From: Sphingobium cloacae
Lineage (GTDB): Bacteria > Pseudomonadota > Alphaproteobacteria > Sphingomonadales > Sphingomonadaceae
DNA length: 64,000 nt
Direction: 5' to 3'
NCBI RefSeq assembly: GCF_002355855.1
Contig: NZ_AP017655.1
Location: 2,323,501-2,387,500, forward strand
Shown here: piece after piece, positions 34,910 through 45,305 of the stretch
Numbering within the stretch: position 1 is the first letter of the stretch
Layout of the letters: each line of letters begins with the position of its first letter
Notes under the pieces: generated by a model
The model's input: only the letters and a program-made list of their open reading frames with translations
What the model was told of the DNA's origin: nothing
The model's database searches: none
Program-made: the position numbers and the translations under genes

Positions 34910-35561
34910 CCTTGCCTCCCGCGGCCTTGCGGAAGGCTTCGACCAGCGGCGCCAGTTCCGCCGAGCGCATCTTGTAAGCCGCCCGGTTCACGATCAGCCG
35001 CGCCGACACCTGCATGATGACATTGGTTTCGACCAGGCCATTGGCTTTCAACGTCGCGCCCGACGACACGAGGTCGACGATCCGCCGCGACAGGCCGAGC
35101 GACGGGGCCAGTTCCATCGCGCCGTTCAGCTTCACGCATTCCGCCTGGATGCCGCGCGCCTCATAATATTTGCGCGTGAGATGCGGATATTTGGTGGCGA
35201 CGCGCACATGGCTCATCGCCGCTTCATCCTCGTCCGCGAGGCCGGCGGGTTCCGCGACCGACAGGCGGCAATGACCCATGTCGAGGTCGACGGGCGCATA
35301 AAGCTCCGAATAATCGAACTCGTCCACCACGTCGGAACCGACGATGCCGATCTGCGCCGCGCCATGCGCGACGAAGGTCGCCACGTCGAAGGCCCGCACG
35401 CGGATGATCGACAGGCCGGGCCGGTTGGTGGCGAAGCGGAGCGCCCGGCTCTTGCCGTCGTGGAACGCCGCTTCCGGCTCGATACCGGCGCGCGCGAGCA
35501 GGGGCAGCGCCTCATCGAGGATGCGCCCCTTGGGAATGGCAAAGGTGAGAGGACGAGTCAT
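34899..35561 (-). CDS. hisG: ATP phosphoribosyltransferase, short form
   Basis: Catalyses ATP + PRPP, the first step of histidine synthesis. At 220 residues it is the short HisG that lacks the C-terminal regulatory domain and needs HisZ, which is not in this window. Evidence: [17 protein letters not shown] at the N-terminus, [13 protein letters not shown] near 70, and [14 protein letters not shown] at about 167-180 (PRPP-binding loop). Confidence 0.95.
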   Translation of the reverse strand: MTRPLTFAIPKGRILDEALPLLARAGIEPEAAFHDGKSRALRFATNRPGLSIIRVRAFDVATFVAHGAAQIGIVGSDVVDEFDYSELYAPVDLDMGHCRLSVAEPAGLADEDEAAMSHVRVATKYPHLTRKYYEARGIQAECVKLNGAMELAPSLGLSRRIVDLVSSGATLKANGLVETNVIMQVSARLIVNRAAYKMRSAELAPLVEAFRKAAGGKDAA

Positions 35562-35602
35562 GACCGGCGGGCCTTAGCGGCGCGGCGCATAAAGAACAAT
35601 AT

Positions 35603-36709
35603 TCATGCCGCTTCCGCCATGACCGCCTCGGTCGCCGCGATCCAGCCGCCGCCCAGCACCCGTTCCCCCGCATAGAGCACCGCCGCCTGTCCCGGCGCGA
35701 CGCCATATTCCGGCGCGTCGAACAGCAGCCGGTCGCCATCGAGCCGCGCGGGCACGGGCTTCGCCATGGAACGCACCTTGGCGGTGAGCGGCCCGGCAAA
35801 ATCGCCGCCCAGCCAGTTGATGTCGGAAAGCCGCGCCGCGCCGACCGCCAGCGCCGCCTTCGGGCCGACGATCACGCGGCGCCCCTCCGCGTCCAGCCGC
35901 ACGACATAGAGCGGATCGGGCTGGCCGCCGATCTCCAGCCCCTTGCGCTGGCCGACCGTATAATGGATCATCCCCTTGTGCCGTCCCAGCACGCGGCCGT
36001 CGACATGCACGATGTCGCCACCTTCATCCGCATCGGGGCGCAATTTGCGCACGATCTTCGCATAGTCGCCGTCGGGGACGAAGCAGATGTCCTGACTGTC
36101 GGGCTTCAACGCCACCGAAAGGCCCAGTTCCGCCGCGATCTCCCGCACCTGGGGCTTGGGCAGGCCGCCCAGCGGAAAGCGCAGATAGTCGAGCTGCGCC
36201 TGAGTCGTGGCGAAGAGGAAATAGCTCTGGTCCCGCGCCGGATCGGCGGCGCGATGCAGTTCCGCGCCCTGCGGTCCTTCGACGCGCCGGACATAATGGC
36301 CGGTGGCGAGACAGTCCGCGCCAAGGTCGCGCGCGATCTGGAACAGGTCGGTGAACTTCACCCCCATATTGCATTTGACGCAAGGGATGGGCGTCCGCCC
36401 GGCCATATATTCGTCGGCGAAGTCGGCGATCACCGAATCCCGGAAACGGCTTTCATAATCAAAGACATAATGGGCAATGCCGATCCGGTCAGCGACGGCG
36501 CGGGCGTCACGGATGTCCTGTCCCGCGCAGCAGCTTCCGGTGCGGCCCACCGCCGCGCCATGGTCGTAGAGCTGCAACGTCACGCCGATCGTCTCCGCGC
36601 CGGTGCGCGCGGCCAGCGCGGCGACCACGCTTGAATCCACGCCGCCGGACATGGCGACGACGATTCGCCGCGCCTCGAGCGGCGGGGGCAACTGGAATTC
36701 TGGCTGCAT
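35603..36709 (-). CDS. mnmA: tRNA-specific 2-thiouridylase
   Basis: Makes the 2-thio group of wobble uridine in tRNA-Lys, Glu and Gln. A 368-residue protein with the ATP-pyrophosphatase loop [10 protein letters not shown] at 19-28, GCVKCN-like PCVKCN at about 117-122 (first catalytic Cys), [10 protein letters not shown] at about 206 (second catalytic Cys) and YTVGQRKGL at about 255. The gene is separated from hisG by 41 bases. Confidence 0.97.
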   Translation of the reverse strand: MQPEFQLPPPLEARRIVVAMSGGVDSSVVAALAARTGAETIGVTLQLYDHGAAVGRTGSCCAGQDIRDARAVADRIGIAHYVFDYESRFRDSVIADFADEYMAGRTPIPCVKCNMGVKFTDLFQIARDLGADCLATGHYVRRVEGPQGAELHRAADPARDQSYFLFATTQAQLDYLRFPLGGLPKPQVREIAAELGLSVALKPDSQDICFVPDGDYAKIVRKLRPDADEGGDIVHVDGRVLGRHKGMIHYTVGQRKGLEIGGQPDPLYVVRLDAEGRRVIVGPKAALAVGAARLSDINWLGGDFAGPLTAKVRSMAKPVPARLDGDRLLFDAPEYGVAPGQAAVLYAGERVLGGGWIAATEAVMAEAA

Positions 36710-36835
36710 GGCCGCGCATATAGTCGCCCTTTCCCCCCGGTTCCAGCATCATTCCCGTGAAGGCCGGAGGAAAGATGCGATGAACCGTGGCGGGGTTTAC
36801 CGGGCCTTATCCTTTTCCCTCTACATCCCCTACCC

Positions 36836-37177
36836 ATGGACTTGGGATTCATTCGAGGCGGCGGGCTCAGTCCCGCCAATGCCAGACCCGTCAGCCTGCC
36901 GCACGTGCCGGTATGGCCCCTGCTTCGCGCCACATCGGCCGCGGCGCAGGCCGCCAGCCCGACCGCGCAGGCGGTGGCGGGCCTTCTGCGGGGGCAGGAG
37001 GGACATGCGGACTGGGTTCAGGAACTGGCCGAAATCTTCGCGCCACGTTCCGGCGGCACGATCGAGGCCGTTCGCCTTGGGGGCAGCTTCAACCCACTGG
37101 TCGCAAGCCGGCTGAGGGGAGGCAAGGATGATGAAAGAGGTGTTTACCGTGGCGCTTTAGCCGATCTTCAGGGCTGA
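36836..37177 (+). CDS. Hypothetical protein upstream of sciP
   Basis: A 113-residue frame with backbone-like codon use (G/C at third positions). No domain is recognised; the first 70 residues are Ala/Pro/Gly-rich and the part FAPRSGGTIEAVRLGGSFNP looks folded. No convincing ribosome-binding site precedes the ATG. It lies 61 bases upstream of sciP and in the same direction. May be real but unproven. Confidence 0.5.
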   Translation: MDLGFIRGGGLSPANARPVSLPHVPVWPLLRATSAAAQAASPTAQAVAGLLRGQEGHADWVQELAEIFAPRSGGTIEAVRLGGSFNPLVASRLRGGKDDERGVYRGALADLQG

Positions 37178-37238
37178 CGCGCATAAGGGAAGCCACTTCC
37201 GAAATCGGCAATGCCAGTGCCGCTATTTGAGGGTAAGA

Positions 37239-37538
37239 ATGATTGAAAACCAGAAAATCAGACCTGCACAGGTCGTCGGGCCGCTCGGAGAACCCCTGAC
37301 TCTGGACAGCCTGCCCCCAGCGAACACCACGCGCTGGGTCGTGCGTCGCAAGGCCGAAGTGGTCGCCGCGGTGAATGGCGGCCTGCTGAGCGTGGACGAG
37401 GCGTGCAAGCGCTATGACCTGACGCTGGAGGAATTCGCGGGCTGGCAGCGCGCGGTCGACCGTTCGGGCATGCACGGTCTGCGCGTCACTCGCATCCAAT
37501 ATTATAAATCCCTCTACGAACGGCAGCAGCGTTACTGA
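37239..37538 (+). CDS. sciP: CtrA inhibitor SciP (DUF1153)
   Basis: A 99-residue small DNA-binding helix-turn-helix protein. In Caulobacter, SciP binds CtrA-dependent promoters and blocks activation by CtrA in G1, linking cell cycle, flagellar and motility genes. The sequence GPLGEPLTLDSLPPANTTRW, then VVRRKAEVVAAVNGGLLS and ACKRYDLTLEEF is typical DUF1153. The start MIENQKIR was chosen over a Met four codons earlier as the best match to the family. A strong terminator follows. Confidence 0.92.
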   Translation: MIENQKIRPAQVVGPLGEPLTLDSLPPANTTRWVVRRKAEVVAAVNGGLLSVDEACKRYDLTLEEFAGWQRAVDRSGMHGLRVTRIQYYKSLYERQQRY

Positions 37539-37560
37539 AACGGGCGCTCCGGCAAGACGG

Positions 37561-37598
37561 AAAAAGGGTCGCGGGATCGCAAGTTCCGCGACCCTTTT
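37561..37598 (+). terminator. Rho-independent terminator after sciP
   Basis: A 13-base perfect stem, AAAAGGGTCGCGG and CCGCGACCCTTTT, with an 11-base loop, 22 bases after the sciP stop and ending in T residues. Confidence 0.9.
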
Positions 37599-37727
37599 CC
37601 ATTTTCGGCCATTTCCTTCCGCGCGATCGTTTTCCTCCCGGAATTTTCCCAAGGAACGGAAAGCCGCTTTCTCCGTTGAATGCATCAGCCAACCCGCTCG
37701 GGGGCGCTGGTGCAAGGAGAGAGAAAT

Positions 37728-37982
37728 ATGGGCATTATCTTGTGGCTTATCGTCGGCGGCATCATCGGCTGGCTCGCCAGCATGGTCATGCGGACCGACG
37801 CGCAACAGGGCATCCTGCTGAACATCGTGGTCGGCATCGTCGGCGCCTTCATCGGCGGCCTCATCTTCAGCGGCGGTTCGATCAATGACGGGCTGACGGT
37901 CTACAGCTTCCTGGTGTCGCTGGTCGGCGCGATCATCCTGCTGGCGATCGTGAACCTCATCCGCCGCGGATCGATGCGATAA
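37728..37982 (+). CDS. GlsB/YeaQ/YmgE family stress-response membrane protein
   Basis: An 84-residue protein with three hydrophobic helices and the family signature IIGWLASMVM plus NIVVGIVGAFIGG near 30-45 and a final basic tail. A family of small envelope proteins often induced by stress; the biochemical role is unknown. AAGGAG lies about 8 bases before the ATG. A second, divergent-in-sequence copy lies on the opposite strand 66 bases away, tail to tail. Confidence 0.9.
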   Translation: MGIILWLIVGGIIGWLASMVMRTDAQQGILLNIVVGIVGAFIGGLIFSGGSINDGLTVYSFLVSLVGAIILLAIVNLIRRGSMR

Positions 37983-38004
37983 CGTCAGCCATCCTGTTTG
38001 CATC

Positions 38005-38046
38005 AAAAGGGCCGCACGTCCCCGCCGGGACGGAGCGGCCCTTTTT
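38005..38046. terminator. Bidirectional terminator between two GlsB-type genes
   Basis: AAAAGGGCCGC pairs with GCGGCCCTTTTT around a loop containing ACGTCCCCGCCGGGACGGA. It is positioned between the stops of convergent genes and has A- and T-runs on both sides. Confidence 0.85.
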
Positions 38047-38048
38047 CG

Positions 38049-38297
38049 TCAACGCCGCGCCGCGAAACCGCGATATACGGCCAGGATGACGATCGACCCC
38101 AATATGGCGGCGATGAAACCGGCGGACTCGTCCGGGCCGTAGAAGCCCGCGAGCCTGCCGACATAGCCCGCCAGCAGGGCGCCGCCGATGCCCAGCAGCA
38201 TCGTCACGATGCAGCCCCCCGGATCGCGCCCCGGCATGATGAGCCGTGCCACCGCGCCCGCCAGCAGGCCGATGAAAATCCATCCGATCACGTCCAT
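38049..38297 (-). CDS. GlsB/YeaQ/YmgE family membrane protein, second copy
   Basis: An 82-residue, three-helix membrane protein: IGWIFIGLLAGAVARLIMPG at the N-terminus, GCIVTMLLGIGGALLAGYVG in the middle, both family features, ending YRGFAARR. Convergent with the first copy. The Met of MDVIGW is chosen because GGAGGGGCG lies just upstream and the longer frame has no membrane logic. Confidence 0.9.
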   Translation of the reverse strand: MDVIGWIFIGLLAGAVARLIMPGRDPGGCIVTMLLGIGGALLAGYVGRLAGFYGPDESAGFIAAILGSIVILAVYRGFAARR

Positions 38298-38500
38298 GAT
38301 GCGCCCCTCCTCCGTTCCGCGAAGCGATTGCGCCACAACCGCGCCCTCTTGGCAAGGGGGCGGGCGACAATCATTCCGGCACCGCGGAAACGCGCCTTCC
38401 GGGCCAGGCCTGCGCCATGAGATTGGGGCTTGAGACGAGTGATATATTCATATAACACAGCGACCCGAAACAGGCATCGCGCCGGAGAGATGGAATCGGC

Positions 38501-39673
38501 ATGAATTACGAAACTCCGCTGGCGGGCGAGGACGCCGCGCTCGTCGACGACATGTCGGCCGGGCCGGGCCGGCGCCGGTGGATGCCGATCGCGGCGGGCG
38601 CCGCCATCGCGCTCATCATCGTGGCGCTGTGGCTGTCGATGCGCGAAAAGCCCGCAGCGACCACGGACACGGCGGCGCAGGCCGTTCCGTCCGTCACGGT
38701 CATCAGCCCCGGCCAGTCGGCTGTCGAACGAACCGTCAGCGCAACCGGATCGCTGGCGGCCCGCGTCGAAATGCCGGTGGGCGTCGTGGGCGAAGGCGGC
38801 GAAGTGCGGCAGGTGCTGGTGCAGCCGGGCGACTGGGTGCGCGCCGGACAGACTCTGGCGGTGATCGAACGCTCCGTGCAGACCGAGCAGGCCCGCTCCC
38901 TCGCCGCGCAGATCGAGGTCGCCCGTGCCGACGCCAAGCTGGCGCAGGCGCAGCTCGACCGGGCCAAGGCATTGGTGGCGCGCGGCTTCATCAGTCAGGC
39001 CGACATCGACCAGCGCACCGCGACCCGCGACGCCGCGCAGGCGCGCGTGAACGTCGCCGTCGCGCAACTGGCCGAGCAGCGCGCCCGCAATGGACGGCTG
39101 GACATCCGCGCGCCCGCCGCCGGCCTTGTGCTGACGCGGGACGTGGAACCCGGGCAGATCGTCGGCTCGGGCAGCGGCGTCCTGTTCCGCATGGCCAGGG
39201 GCGGCGAGATGGAAATGCTGGCGCAGGTCGGCGAGAACGATCTGGCGATGCTGCGGCCGGGGAACAGCGCGATGGTGAAGCCGGTGGGGGGCTCCGACCA
39301 GTTCGCGGGGCGCGTCTGGCAGGTTTCGCCGGTCATCGACCCGCAGAACCGGCAGGGCATCGCGCGCATCGCCGTCCCCTATCATGCCGCGATCCGGCCG
39401 GGCGGCTTCGCCGCCGCCACGATCGTCAGCGGATCGGGCCAGTCGGCGGTCCTGCCGGAATCGGCGGTGCAAAGCGACGACAAGGGCAATTATGTCTATA
39501 TCATCGGCAAGGACGACCGGGTGGCGCGGCGCGACATCACCGTCGGCCAGGTGTCCGATGCCGGCGTGTCCGTGAAGAGCGGCCTGACCGGCCAGGAACG
39601 GATCGTGGAAACGGCGGGCGCTTTCCTGACCCCCGGGCAGAAGGTGAAGCCGGAGTTCCGCAAGGCGCAGTGA
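38501..39673 (+). CDS. RND efflux periplasmic adaptor (membrane fusion protein)
   Basis: A 390-residue adaptor linking an inner-membrane RND pump to an outer-membrane channel. One N-terminal membrane anchor (about 28-47), then a lipoyl half VLVQPGDWVRAGQTLAVI, a helical hairpin rich in QAQL and RAKAL repeats (about 130-200), the second lipoyl half with DIRAPAAG, and a beta-barrel domain. It is immediately upstream of the pump gene and lacks a lipobox. Substrate unknown. Confidence 0.93.
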   Translation: MNYETPLAGEDAALVDDMSAGPGRRRWMPIAAGAAIALIIVALWLSMREKPAATTDTAAQAVPSVTVISPGQSAVERTVSATGSLAARVEMPVGVVGEGGEVRQVLVQPGDWVRAGQTLAVIERSVQTEQARSLAAQIEVARADAKLAQAQLDRAKALVARGFISQADIDQRTATRDAAQARVNVAVAQLAEQRARNGRLDIRAPAAGLVLTRDVEPGQIVGSGSGVLFRMARGGEMEMLAQVGENDLAMLRPGNSAMVKPVGGSDQFAGRVWQVSPVIDPQNRQGIARIAVPYHAAIRPGGFAAATIVSGSGQSAVLPESAVQSDDKGNYVYIIGKDDRVARRDITVGQVSDAGVSVKSGLTGQERIVETAGAFLTPGQKVKPEFRKAQ

Positions 39674-39738
39674 CAGAGCGGCGGCGGTTCACGGGACCGC
39701 CACCCGAAAGCAGGATCAGTCCGGCGAGAAAGGCCGTC

Positions 39739-42700
39739 ATGAGTTTTCGCAACATTTCCGCCTGGGCCATCCGCAACCCGACATCGCCCCTCGTGCTGTT
39801 CGCGGCGCTGTTGCTGGCGGGCCTGGCCAGTTTCGGCCGCATGGACGTGAACCAGCAGCCCGACGTCAGCTTTCCCATGGCCAGCGTCACCGTGCTGCAA
39901 CCGGGAGCCGCGCCGCCCGAACTGGAAACGCAGGTGACGCAGCGCGTGGAAGCCGCCGTCCGCGCGATCAGCGGCGTGGACGAGATCACCTCCTTCGTGT
40001 CGGAGGGCCAGTCGCTCACCAATGTGCAGTTCGAAATCGGCACGCCGGTCGACCGCGCGGTGAACGATGTGAAGAACGCCGTGGACCAGATCCGCAGCGA
40101 CCTGCCGGAAGGGATATTGGAACCGCAGGTCAAGCGCGTCGACATCGATGGCGGCCCCATCGCCTATTTCGGCGCGGAGGCCACCGACATGACGCTGGAG
40201 GAACTGTCCTGGTATGTCGACAATACCGTCGCCAAACGGTTGCTGGCCGTGCCGGGCATGGCCGCGGTGGCGCGCGGGGGCGGCGTCAGCCGGGAAATCC
40301 GGGTCATACTCGATCCCGCCAAGCTGCAATCCCATGGCGTGACCGCCGCGCAGGTGAACCAGCAGTTGCAGCAGGTGAACCTGAACGCGGCCGGCGGACG
40401 CACCGAGATCGCGGGTTCGGAACAAGCCATTCGCGTGCTGGGCAATGCGAAGAACGCCCATGCGCTGGGGCAGACGCAGATTTCCATCCCCGGCGACCGC
40501 ACGGTGAAGCTCGCCGACCTGGCCGAAGTGCGCGACATGTATGCCGAACAGCGCTCGCTCGCGCTGATGAACGGGCGGCAGGTGACGAGCTTCCGGTTGG
40601 AAAAGGCCAAGGGGGCGTCCGACGTCACCGTCTATGACGAGGCGATGAAGGTTCTGGACACGCTTCGGCAGGAAAATCCGAAGGTCCATTTCAAGCAGCT
40701 CTACACCAGCGTCGATTATACCAAGAGCCAGTATCATTCCGCCATGCAGGCGATGATCGAGGGCGCCGTGCTGGCGGTCGTCATCGTCTTCCTGTTCCTG
40801 CGCGACTGGCGCGCGACGATGATCTCCGCGCTGGCCATCCCCCTGTCCGCGATCCCGGCCTTCTGGTTCATGGACATGATGGGCTTCACGCTCAACATGA
40901 CATCCCTGCTGGCGCTCAGCCTGGTGGCAGGCGTGCTGGTCGACGACGCCATCGTGGAGATCGAGAATATCGTGCGCCACATGCGCATGGGCAAGACGGC
41001 CTATCAGGCGTCGATCGACGCGGCGGACGAGATCGGCCTCGCCGTGCTGGCGACGACGATGGCGATCGTCGCGGTGTTCCTGCCGGTCGGCCTGATGCCG
41101 GGCCTGACGGGCCAGTTCTTCAAGCAGTTCGGCCTGACGGTCGTGGTCGCGGTGCTGCTGTCCCTTGCCGTCGCGCGCCTCATCACGCCGATGGTCGCCG
41201 CCTATTTCCTGAAGGCCCATGGCGAGGAGAAGCATGGCGAAGGCTGGCTGATGGACCGATATATGGGCGTGCTGCACTGGTCGCTGGACCAGCGGCGCGC
41301 CATCGCCCATCGCGCGAAGGGCGGCATCGCGCGCTATACCGCATGGCTGCGCGATCACCGCATCTGGACGGTCGGCCTGGGCCTGCTGGCCTTCCTGTCC
41401 ACGATCGTCGCTTTCGGCACGCTTCCCATGTCGTTCCAGCCGACGATCGACACGGATTTCAGCCAGGTCCAGATCGAAACCGTGCCCGGCAGCACCTTGC
41501 AGCAGACCACCGCCATCACCCGCCGCGTGGCGGACATGCTGGCCGCCGACAAGGACGTCGTCGAAGCGGCCTTTGCCAGTATCAATCCGACCGAGGCGCA
41601 GATTTTCCTCACCTTGCGGAAGGATCGGCCGATTTCCTCGGTCGAATGGGAACGCAAGGTCGCGCCGCAATTCCAGCAGGTCGCGGACGCCCGCGTCAAC
41701 TTCCAGTCGCAATCGGGCGGCGGATTCGGACGCGACATCGTCATCATGCTGGGCAGCGACGATCCGGAACTGCTGGAGCATACCGCCAACAAGCTCGTCT
41801 CCGAAATGGCGGGCGTGCGGGAAATCCGCGGCGCGCGGGTGCATGGCGACATGCAGCGGCCCGAAATCGTCATCAAGCCGCGCTTCGACCTGGCCGCCAG
41901 CATGGGCGTGACGACCGCCGCGCTCAGCAACACCATCCGCGTCGCCACCATCGGCGAGATCGACCAGAACACGGCGAAATTCTCCCTGTCCGACCGGCAG
42001 ATCCCGATCCGCGTCGCCGTGCAGGAAGGCAGCCGCCGGGACATGGCGACCATCGCCAACATGCCGGTGCCGACCATCAGCGGCGGATCAGTCCCGCTGA
42101 AGGTGGTGGCCGACATAGAGTTCGGTTCCGGACCGACGGAAATCCGCCGCTACAACCAGATCCGCCGCGTCGTCGTGGGCGCGGACCTGGCGCCGGGCAT
42201 CGTCACCAGCCAGGCGATGGCGAAGATCAACGCCCTCCCCACCATGAAAGCCATATTGGGCGGCAAGATCCAGGGCCTGCAAAAGATCAATGCGGGCGAC
42301 AGCAAGTTCGAAGCGGAAATGCTCCAGAACTTCGTCGTGGCGGTGGTGTCGGGCGTGCTTCTGGTGCTGGCGGTGCTGGTGCTGCTCTACAAGCGGGTGA
42401 TGCCGCCCTTCGTCAATCTGGGATCGCTGCTGCTCGCTCCGCTGGGCGGTGCCCTGGCCTTGCACCTGACGGGCAATCCATTGTCCATGCCGGTGTTCAT
42501 CGGCCTGCTGATGCTGCTCGGCATCGTCGCCAAGAACTCCATCCTCGTCATCGACTTCGCGTTGGAGGAGATGGACAAGGGCGTGCCCAAGTTCGAGGCG
42601 ATCGTCGATGCCGGGCACAAGCGCGCCCAGCCCATCGTCATGACCACCGTCGCCATGGTGGCGGGCATGATGCCGACCGCCCTGTCACTGGGCGGCGACG

Positions 42701-42903
42701 GTGCGTGGCGCGCGCCCATGGGCATCACGGTGATCGGCGGACTGCTGCTCTCGACGCTGCTGACGCTGGTGATCGTGCCCGCGACCTTCAGCCTGGCGCT
42801 GGGCGTGGAAGAGTGGATCGGCCCGCGGCTCAGCCGACGGCTGCTGACCTACAAGCCCGGCGACGACAAGGCGCATGCGGGCCAGACCCAGCCGGCGGAA
42901 TGA
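39739..42903 (+). CDS. RND family efflux transporter permease
   Basis: A 1054-residue proton-driven inner-membrane pump, the usual HAE-1 length. The N-terminus [20 protein letters not shown] has the first membrane helix, then a large periplasmic loop (about 40-330). [18 protein letters not shown] near residue 395 has the proton-relay Asp pair. The second half repeats the pattern ([20 protein letters not shown]). The start is 65 bases after the adaptor stop; a much longer frame upstream is only read-through in another frame of the adaptor. No TolC-like gene is adjacent. Confidence 0.95.
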   Translation: MSFRNISAWAIRNPTSPLVLFAALLLAGLASFGRMDVNQQPDVSFPMASVTVLQPGAAPPELETQVTQRVEAAVRAISGVDEITSFVSEGQSLTNVQFEIGTPVDRAVNDVKNAVDQIRSDLPEGILEPQVKRVDIDGGPIAYFGAEATDMTLEELSWYVDNTVAKRLLAVPGMAAVARGGGVSREIRVILDPAKLQSHGVTAAQVNQQLQQVNLNAAGGRTEIAGSEQAIRVLGNAKNAHALGQTQISIPGDRTVKLADLAEVRDMYAEQRSLALMNGRQVTSFRLEKAKGASDVTVYDEAMKVLDTLRQENPKVHFKQLYTSVDYTKSQYHSAMQAMIEGAVLAVVIVFLFLRDWRATMISALAIPLSAIPAFWFMDMMGFTLNMTSLLALSLVAGVLVDDAIVEIENIVRHMRMGKTAYQASIDAADEIGLAVLATTMAIVAVFLPVGLMPGLTGQFFKQFGLTVVVAVLLSLAVARLITPMVAAYFLKAHGEEKHGEGWLMDRYMGVLHWSLDQRRAIAHRAKGGIARYTAWLRDHRIWTVGLGLLAFLSTIVAFGTLPMSFQPTIDTDFSQVQIETVPGSTLQQTTAITRRVADMLAADKDVVEAAFASINPTEAQIFLTLRKDRPISSVEWERKVAPQFQQVADARVNFQSQSGGGFGRDIVIMLGSDDPELLEHTANKLVSEMAGVREIRGARVHGDMQRPEIVIKPRFDLAASMGVTTAALSNTIRVATIGEIDQNTAKFSLSDRQIPIRVAVQEGSRRDMATIANMPVPTISGGSVPLKVVADIEFGSGPTEIRRYNQIRRVVVGADLAPGIVTSQAMAKINALPTMKAILGGKIQGLQKINAGDSKFEAEMLQNFVVAVVSGVLLVLAVLVLLYKRVMPPFVNLGSLLLAPLGGALALHLTGNPLSMPVFIGLLMLLGIVAKNSILVIDFALEEMDKGVPKFEAIVDAGHKRAQPIVMTTVAMVAGMMPTALSLGGDGAWRAPMGITVIGGLLLSTLLTLVIVPATFSLALGVEEWIGPRLSRRLLTYKPGDDKAHAGQTQPAE

Positions 42904-42979
42904 CGAAACGGAAAACGGGACCAGCGAACGAAAAGAAAGTCTTGCCTGAACGAAACGCTGGCGTAACCGTTGGAGAGCC

Positions 42980-44245
42980 ATGAAGCTGCTCCGCGTGACC
43001 CGGACCCTGAGCGATATTCCTGCCCATCCGGCGCGCAACATGCGGCTGATGGCGACGGGCATGCTACTGCTGATGGCGGCGCTGTTCCTCGCCGCGCGCG
43101 CCACGGTCCATCTGCATCCCGCCATCGGCTTCGTACAGGCTTTCGCCGAAGCGGCCATGGTCGGCGGCCTGGCCGACTGGTTCGCGGTGACGGCGCTGTT
43201 CCGCCATCCGCTGGGCCTGCCGATCCCGCACACGGCGATCATCCCGCGCAACAAGGACCGGATCGGGGATACGCTGGCGCTGTTCCTGCGGGACAATTTC
43301 CTGACGCCTGCCGTGGTCGCGCGGCGGATGCGGGGGCTGGACGTCGCGGGCGCGGCGGGGCGTTTCCTGTCAAGCCCTTCCGCCGGAGACGGACGGCTGC
43401 GCGAAGGCGCGTCGCGGCTGGCGGCGGAGATATTGGAGACGCTGGATCAGGAGCGGCTGGGCGGCATGGTCAAGGGCGCGATCGGCCAGCGGCTGCGCGC
43501 GATGAACGTCGCGCCGCTGATCGGGCAGGCGCTGGAAGCGGCGATGCGCGACGGGCGGCACGCGCCGGTCATGGACGGGATCATCCGCTGGGCCGACCGG
43601 ACGCTGGAGGGGAACGAACATCTGATCCGCCAGATGGTGCATGAGCGGGCGGGCAAGATCATGCGCTGGACGGGGCTGGACGAGAACCTCGCCAATGCGA
43701 TCCTCAACGGCCTGCGCAAGCTGCTGGCCGAGATGGCGGACGATCCCGGCCACGGGCTGCGCCTGAAGGCGGAGGAAGGCATGGCGAAGCTGGCGGCGGA
43801 CCTGCAATTCGATGGGGCGATGCAGGCGAAGGTCGCGGCGGTCCGGGACGAGATACTCGACAACCCGGCCATGCAGCGGTGGATCGACGGCATGTGGGAG
43901 CAAGCGCGGGCTGGGATGCTGCGGGCGGTGCGCGATCCGGGCAAGGCCATGGCGGGGCGGCTGGGCGAGGCGCTGAGGCAGCTGGGCGAAACGCTCCAGG
44001 CCGAAGAAGGGCTGCGGCGGCCGATCAATCGTTTCGTGCGGCGGGCGGCGGTGGGCGCGACGGCCAGCTATGGCGATTCCATCGTCAAGCTGGTGAGCGA
44101 GACGGTGCGGGGATGGGATGCGGGGACGGTGACCAGCCGTCTGGAAAATGCCGTGGGGCGCGACCTGCAATATATCCGCATCAACGGCACTTTGGTGGGC
44201 GGGCTGGTGGGGCTGGCGATCCATGCGGTGGACAGCCTGTTCTGA
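42980..44245 (+). CDS. DUF445 family membrane protein
   Basis: A 421-residue protein like E. coli YjiN. Helices at about 24-42 and near the C-terminus (TLVGGLVGLAIHAVDSLF) flank a long helical domain. The family core is seen in EAAMVGGLADWFAVTALFRHPLGLPIPHTAIIP read in pieces at about 57-90. Function not established. It follows the RND pump after about 76 bases and could be co-transcribed. Confidence 0.9.
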   Translation: MKLLRVTRTLSDIPAHPARNMRLMATGMLLLMAALFLAARATVHLHPAIGFVQAFAEAAMVGGLADWFAVTALFRHPLGLPIPHTAIIPRNKDRIGDTLALFLRDNFLTPAVVARRMRGLDVAGAAGRFLSSPSAGDGRLREGASRLAAEILETLDQERLGGMVKGAIGQRLRAMNVAPLIGQALEAAMRDGRHAPVMDGIIRWADRTLEGNEHLIRQMVHERAGKIMRWTGLDENLANAILNGLRKLLAEMADDPGHGLRLKAEEGMAKLAADLQFDGAMQAKVAAVRDEILDNPAMQRWIDGMWEQARAGMLRAVRDPGKAMAGRLGEALRQLGETLQAEEGLRRPINRFVRRAAVGATASYGDSIVKLVSETVRGWDAGTVTSRLENAVGRDLQYIRINGTLVGGLVGLAIHAVDSLF

Positions 44246-44296
44246 AAAACCATGAACGACATGGCGAAGTGAACGGGTTTTGGGACTCCGGAAATT

Positions 44297-44323
44297 TATG
44301 TTGCAACATATCATGAAGATATG
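44297..44323. promoter_or_regulatory. Tandem palindromes upstream of tonB
   Basis: A perfect 14-base palindrome TATGTTGCAACATA (44297-44310) overlaps the inverted repeat CATATC-ATGAA-GATATG (44307-44323). They lie 52 bases before the tonB start, in A/T-rich DNA that could hold its promoter. An operator role, perhaps for metal regulation, is inference. Confidence 0.5.
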
Positions 44324-44375
44324 ATGTAATGTCACATGCCCCCGAAAAGGGGCATGTCAGGAAGAGGATGCGGTC

Positions 44376-45143
44376 ATGAGTGCGATGACGGTGCGGACAG
44401 TCGGGCGAACGGCAGGCGGCGCGGGCCTGCGGGGGCTTTGGAGCAAGGTATCGGCGGGCGGCGGCGGTGCGCTGCCGGACTATCGGGGCGATGCGGGCTA
44501 TCGCGGCGGACGGCGATCTCCGGCGGGTATTGGCGGGGCCATCATGGTTCATGCCGTGGTGGTGGGCGCGATCCTGTTGATGCCGAAGGAGTTGATCGAA
44601 CCCTTCGTGCCGACGACGCTGATCGGGACCAACATCCCCCTCACCCCGCCGCCGCCCGAAGCGACGCCGCCGCAGAAGGAGGAGATCAAGCCGACCCGGC
44701 CCGCCATCGACCGTTCGACCGCGCCGGAGACGATCATTCCCCCGCGCGGCGCGAACGACATGGTGACGGGAACGGAGGGCCCCATGCAGGTCGACGGCGG
44801 CGCCCAGGACGGCGGGAGCGTCATTCGCCCGATCGATCCGCCGCCCCTGCCCCTGTTCGTGGATGCCGCCGTCGATCCCAGGGCCCTTGCCGCCTTCCAG
44901 CCCGATTATCCCGGCACGATGATCCGGCAAGGCCTGGAGGGATCGGTCAAGGTCAGGGTGACCATCGACGCGAAGGGCCGCGTGACCGACATCGAGCGGC
45001 TGTCCGCTTCGGATGACGCCTTCTGGCTGGCGACGCAGCGCCATGCCCTGCGCAAATGGCGGTTCGTGCCCGCGACTCGCGACGGGGTGGCCGTGCCGAG
45101 CAGCAAGGTCTTGACCGTGCATTTCCGGCTGCGCGACAATTGA
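44376..45143 (+). CDS. tonB: Energy transducer TonB
   Basis: A 255-residue protein that transmits proton-motive force to outer-membrane receptors. N-terminal region of 50 residues, one membrane helix at about 55-70 (GGAIMVHAVVVGAILLM), a Pro-rich spacer (PLTPPPPEATPP) and a C-terminal TonB domain at about 170-255 with YPGTMIRQGLEGSVKVRVTI and LRKWRFVPATRDG. The N-terminal extension before the anchor is longer than in E. coli TonB. exbB and exbD are not adjacent. Confidence 0.92.
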   Translation: MSAMTVRTVGRTAGGAGLRGLWSKVSAGGGGALPDYRGDAGYRGGRRSPAGIGGAIMVHAVVVGAILLMPKELIEPFVPTTLIGTNIPLTPPPPEATPPQKEEIKPTRPAIDRSTAPETIIPPRGANDMVTGTEGPMQVDGGAQDGGSVIRPIDPPPLPLFVDAAVDPRALAAFQPDYPGTMIRQGLEGSVKVRVTIDAKGRVTDIERLSASDDAFWLATQRHALRKWRFVPATRDGVAVPSSKVLTVHFRLRDN

Positions 45144-45170
45144 GGCGGATGGGAGCGGTCCGGGGGCCTG

Positions 45171-45238
45171 GTTCGGCCTGAGCCTGTTCAGGAGCCCTTC
45201 GCCTTCGCTCAGGGGTCTTCGACAGGCCCAGGCCGAAC
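45171..45238. repeat. Inverted-repeat intergenic element
   Basis: GTTCGGCCTG and CAGGCCGAAC form perfect 10-base ends around a stretch with CTTCGCTCAGG and TTCGACAGGC, related in wording to the REP-like repeats elsewhere in this window. It lies between tonB and the next gene. Confidence 0.55.
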
Positions 45239-45305
45239 GGTGGGTGAATGGAAAGGCGCATGAACGCCTTTTGCATCCGGGCCGCTCCTGTCCTATATCG
45301 GCGCG

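Noticed and set aside
38578..42903. Apparent 1441-residue fusion including the RND pump
   Set aside because: The first 387 codons are an off-frame reading of the adaptor gene; the real pump starts at 39739 with a normal RND N-terminus.
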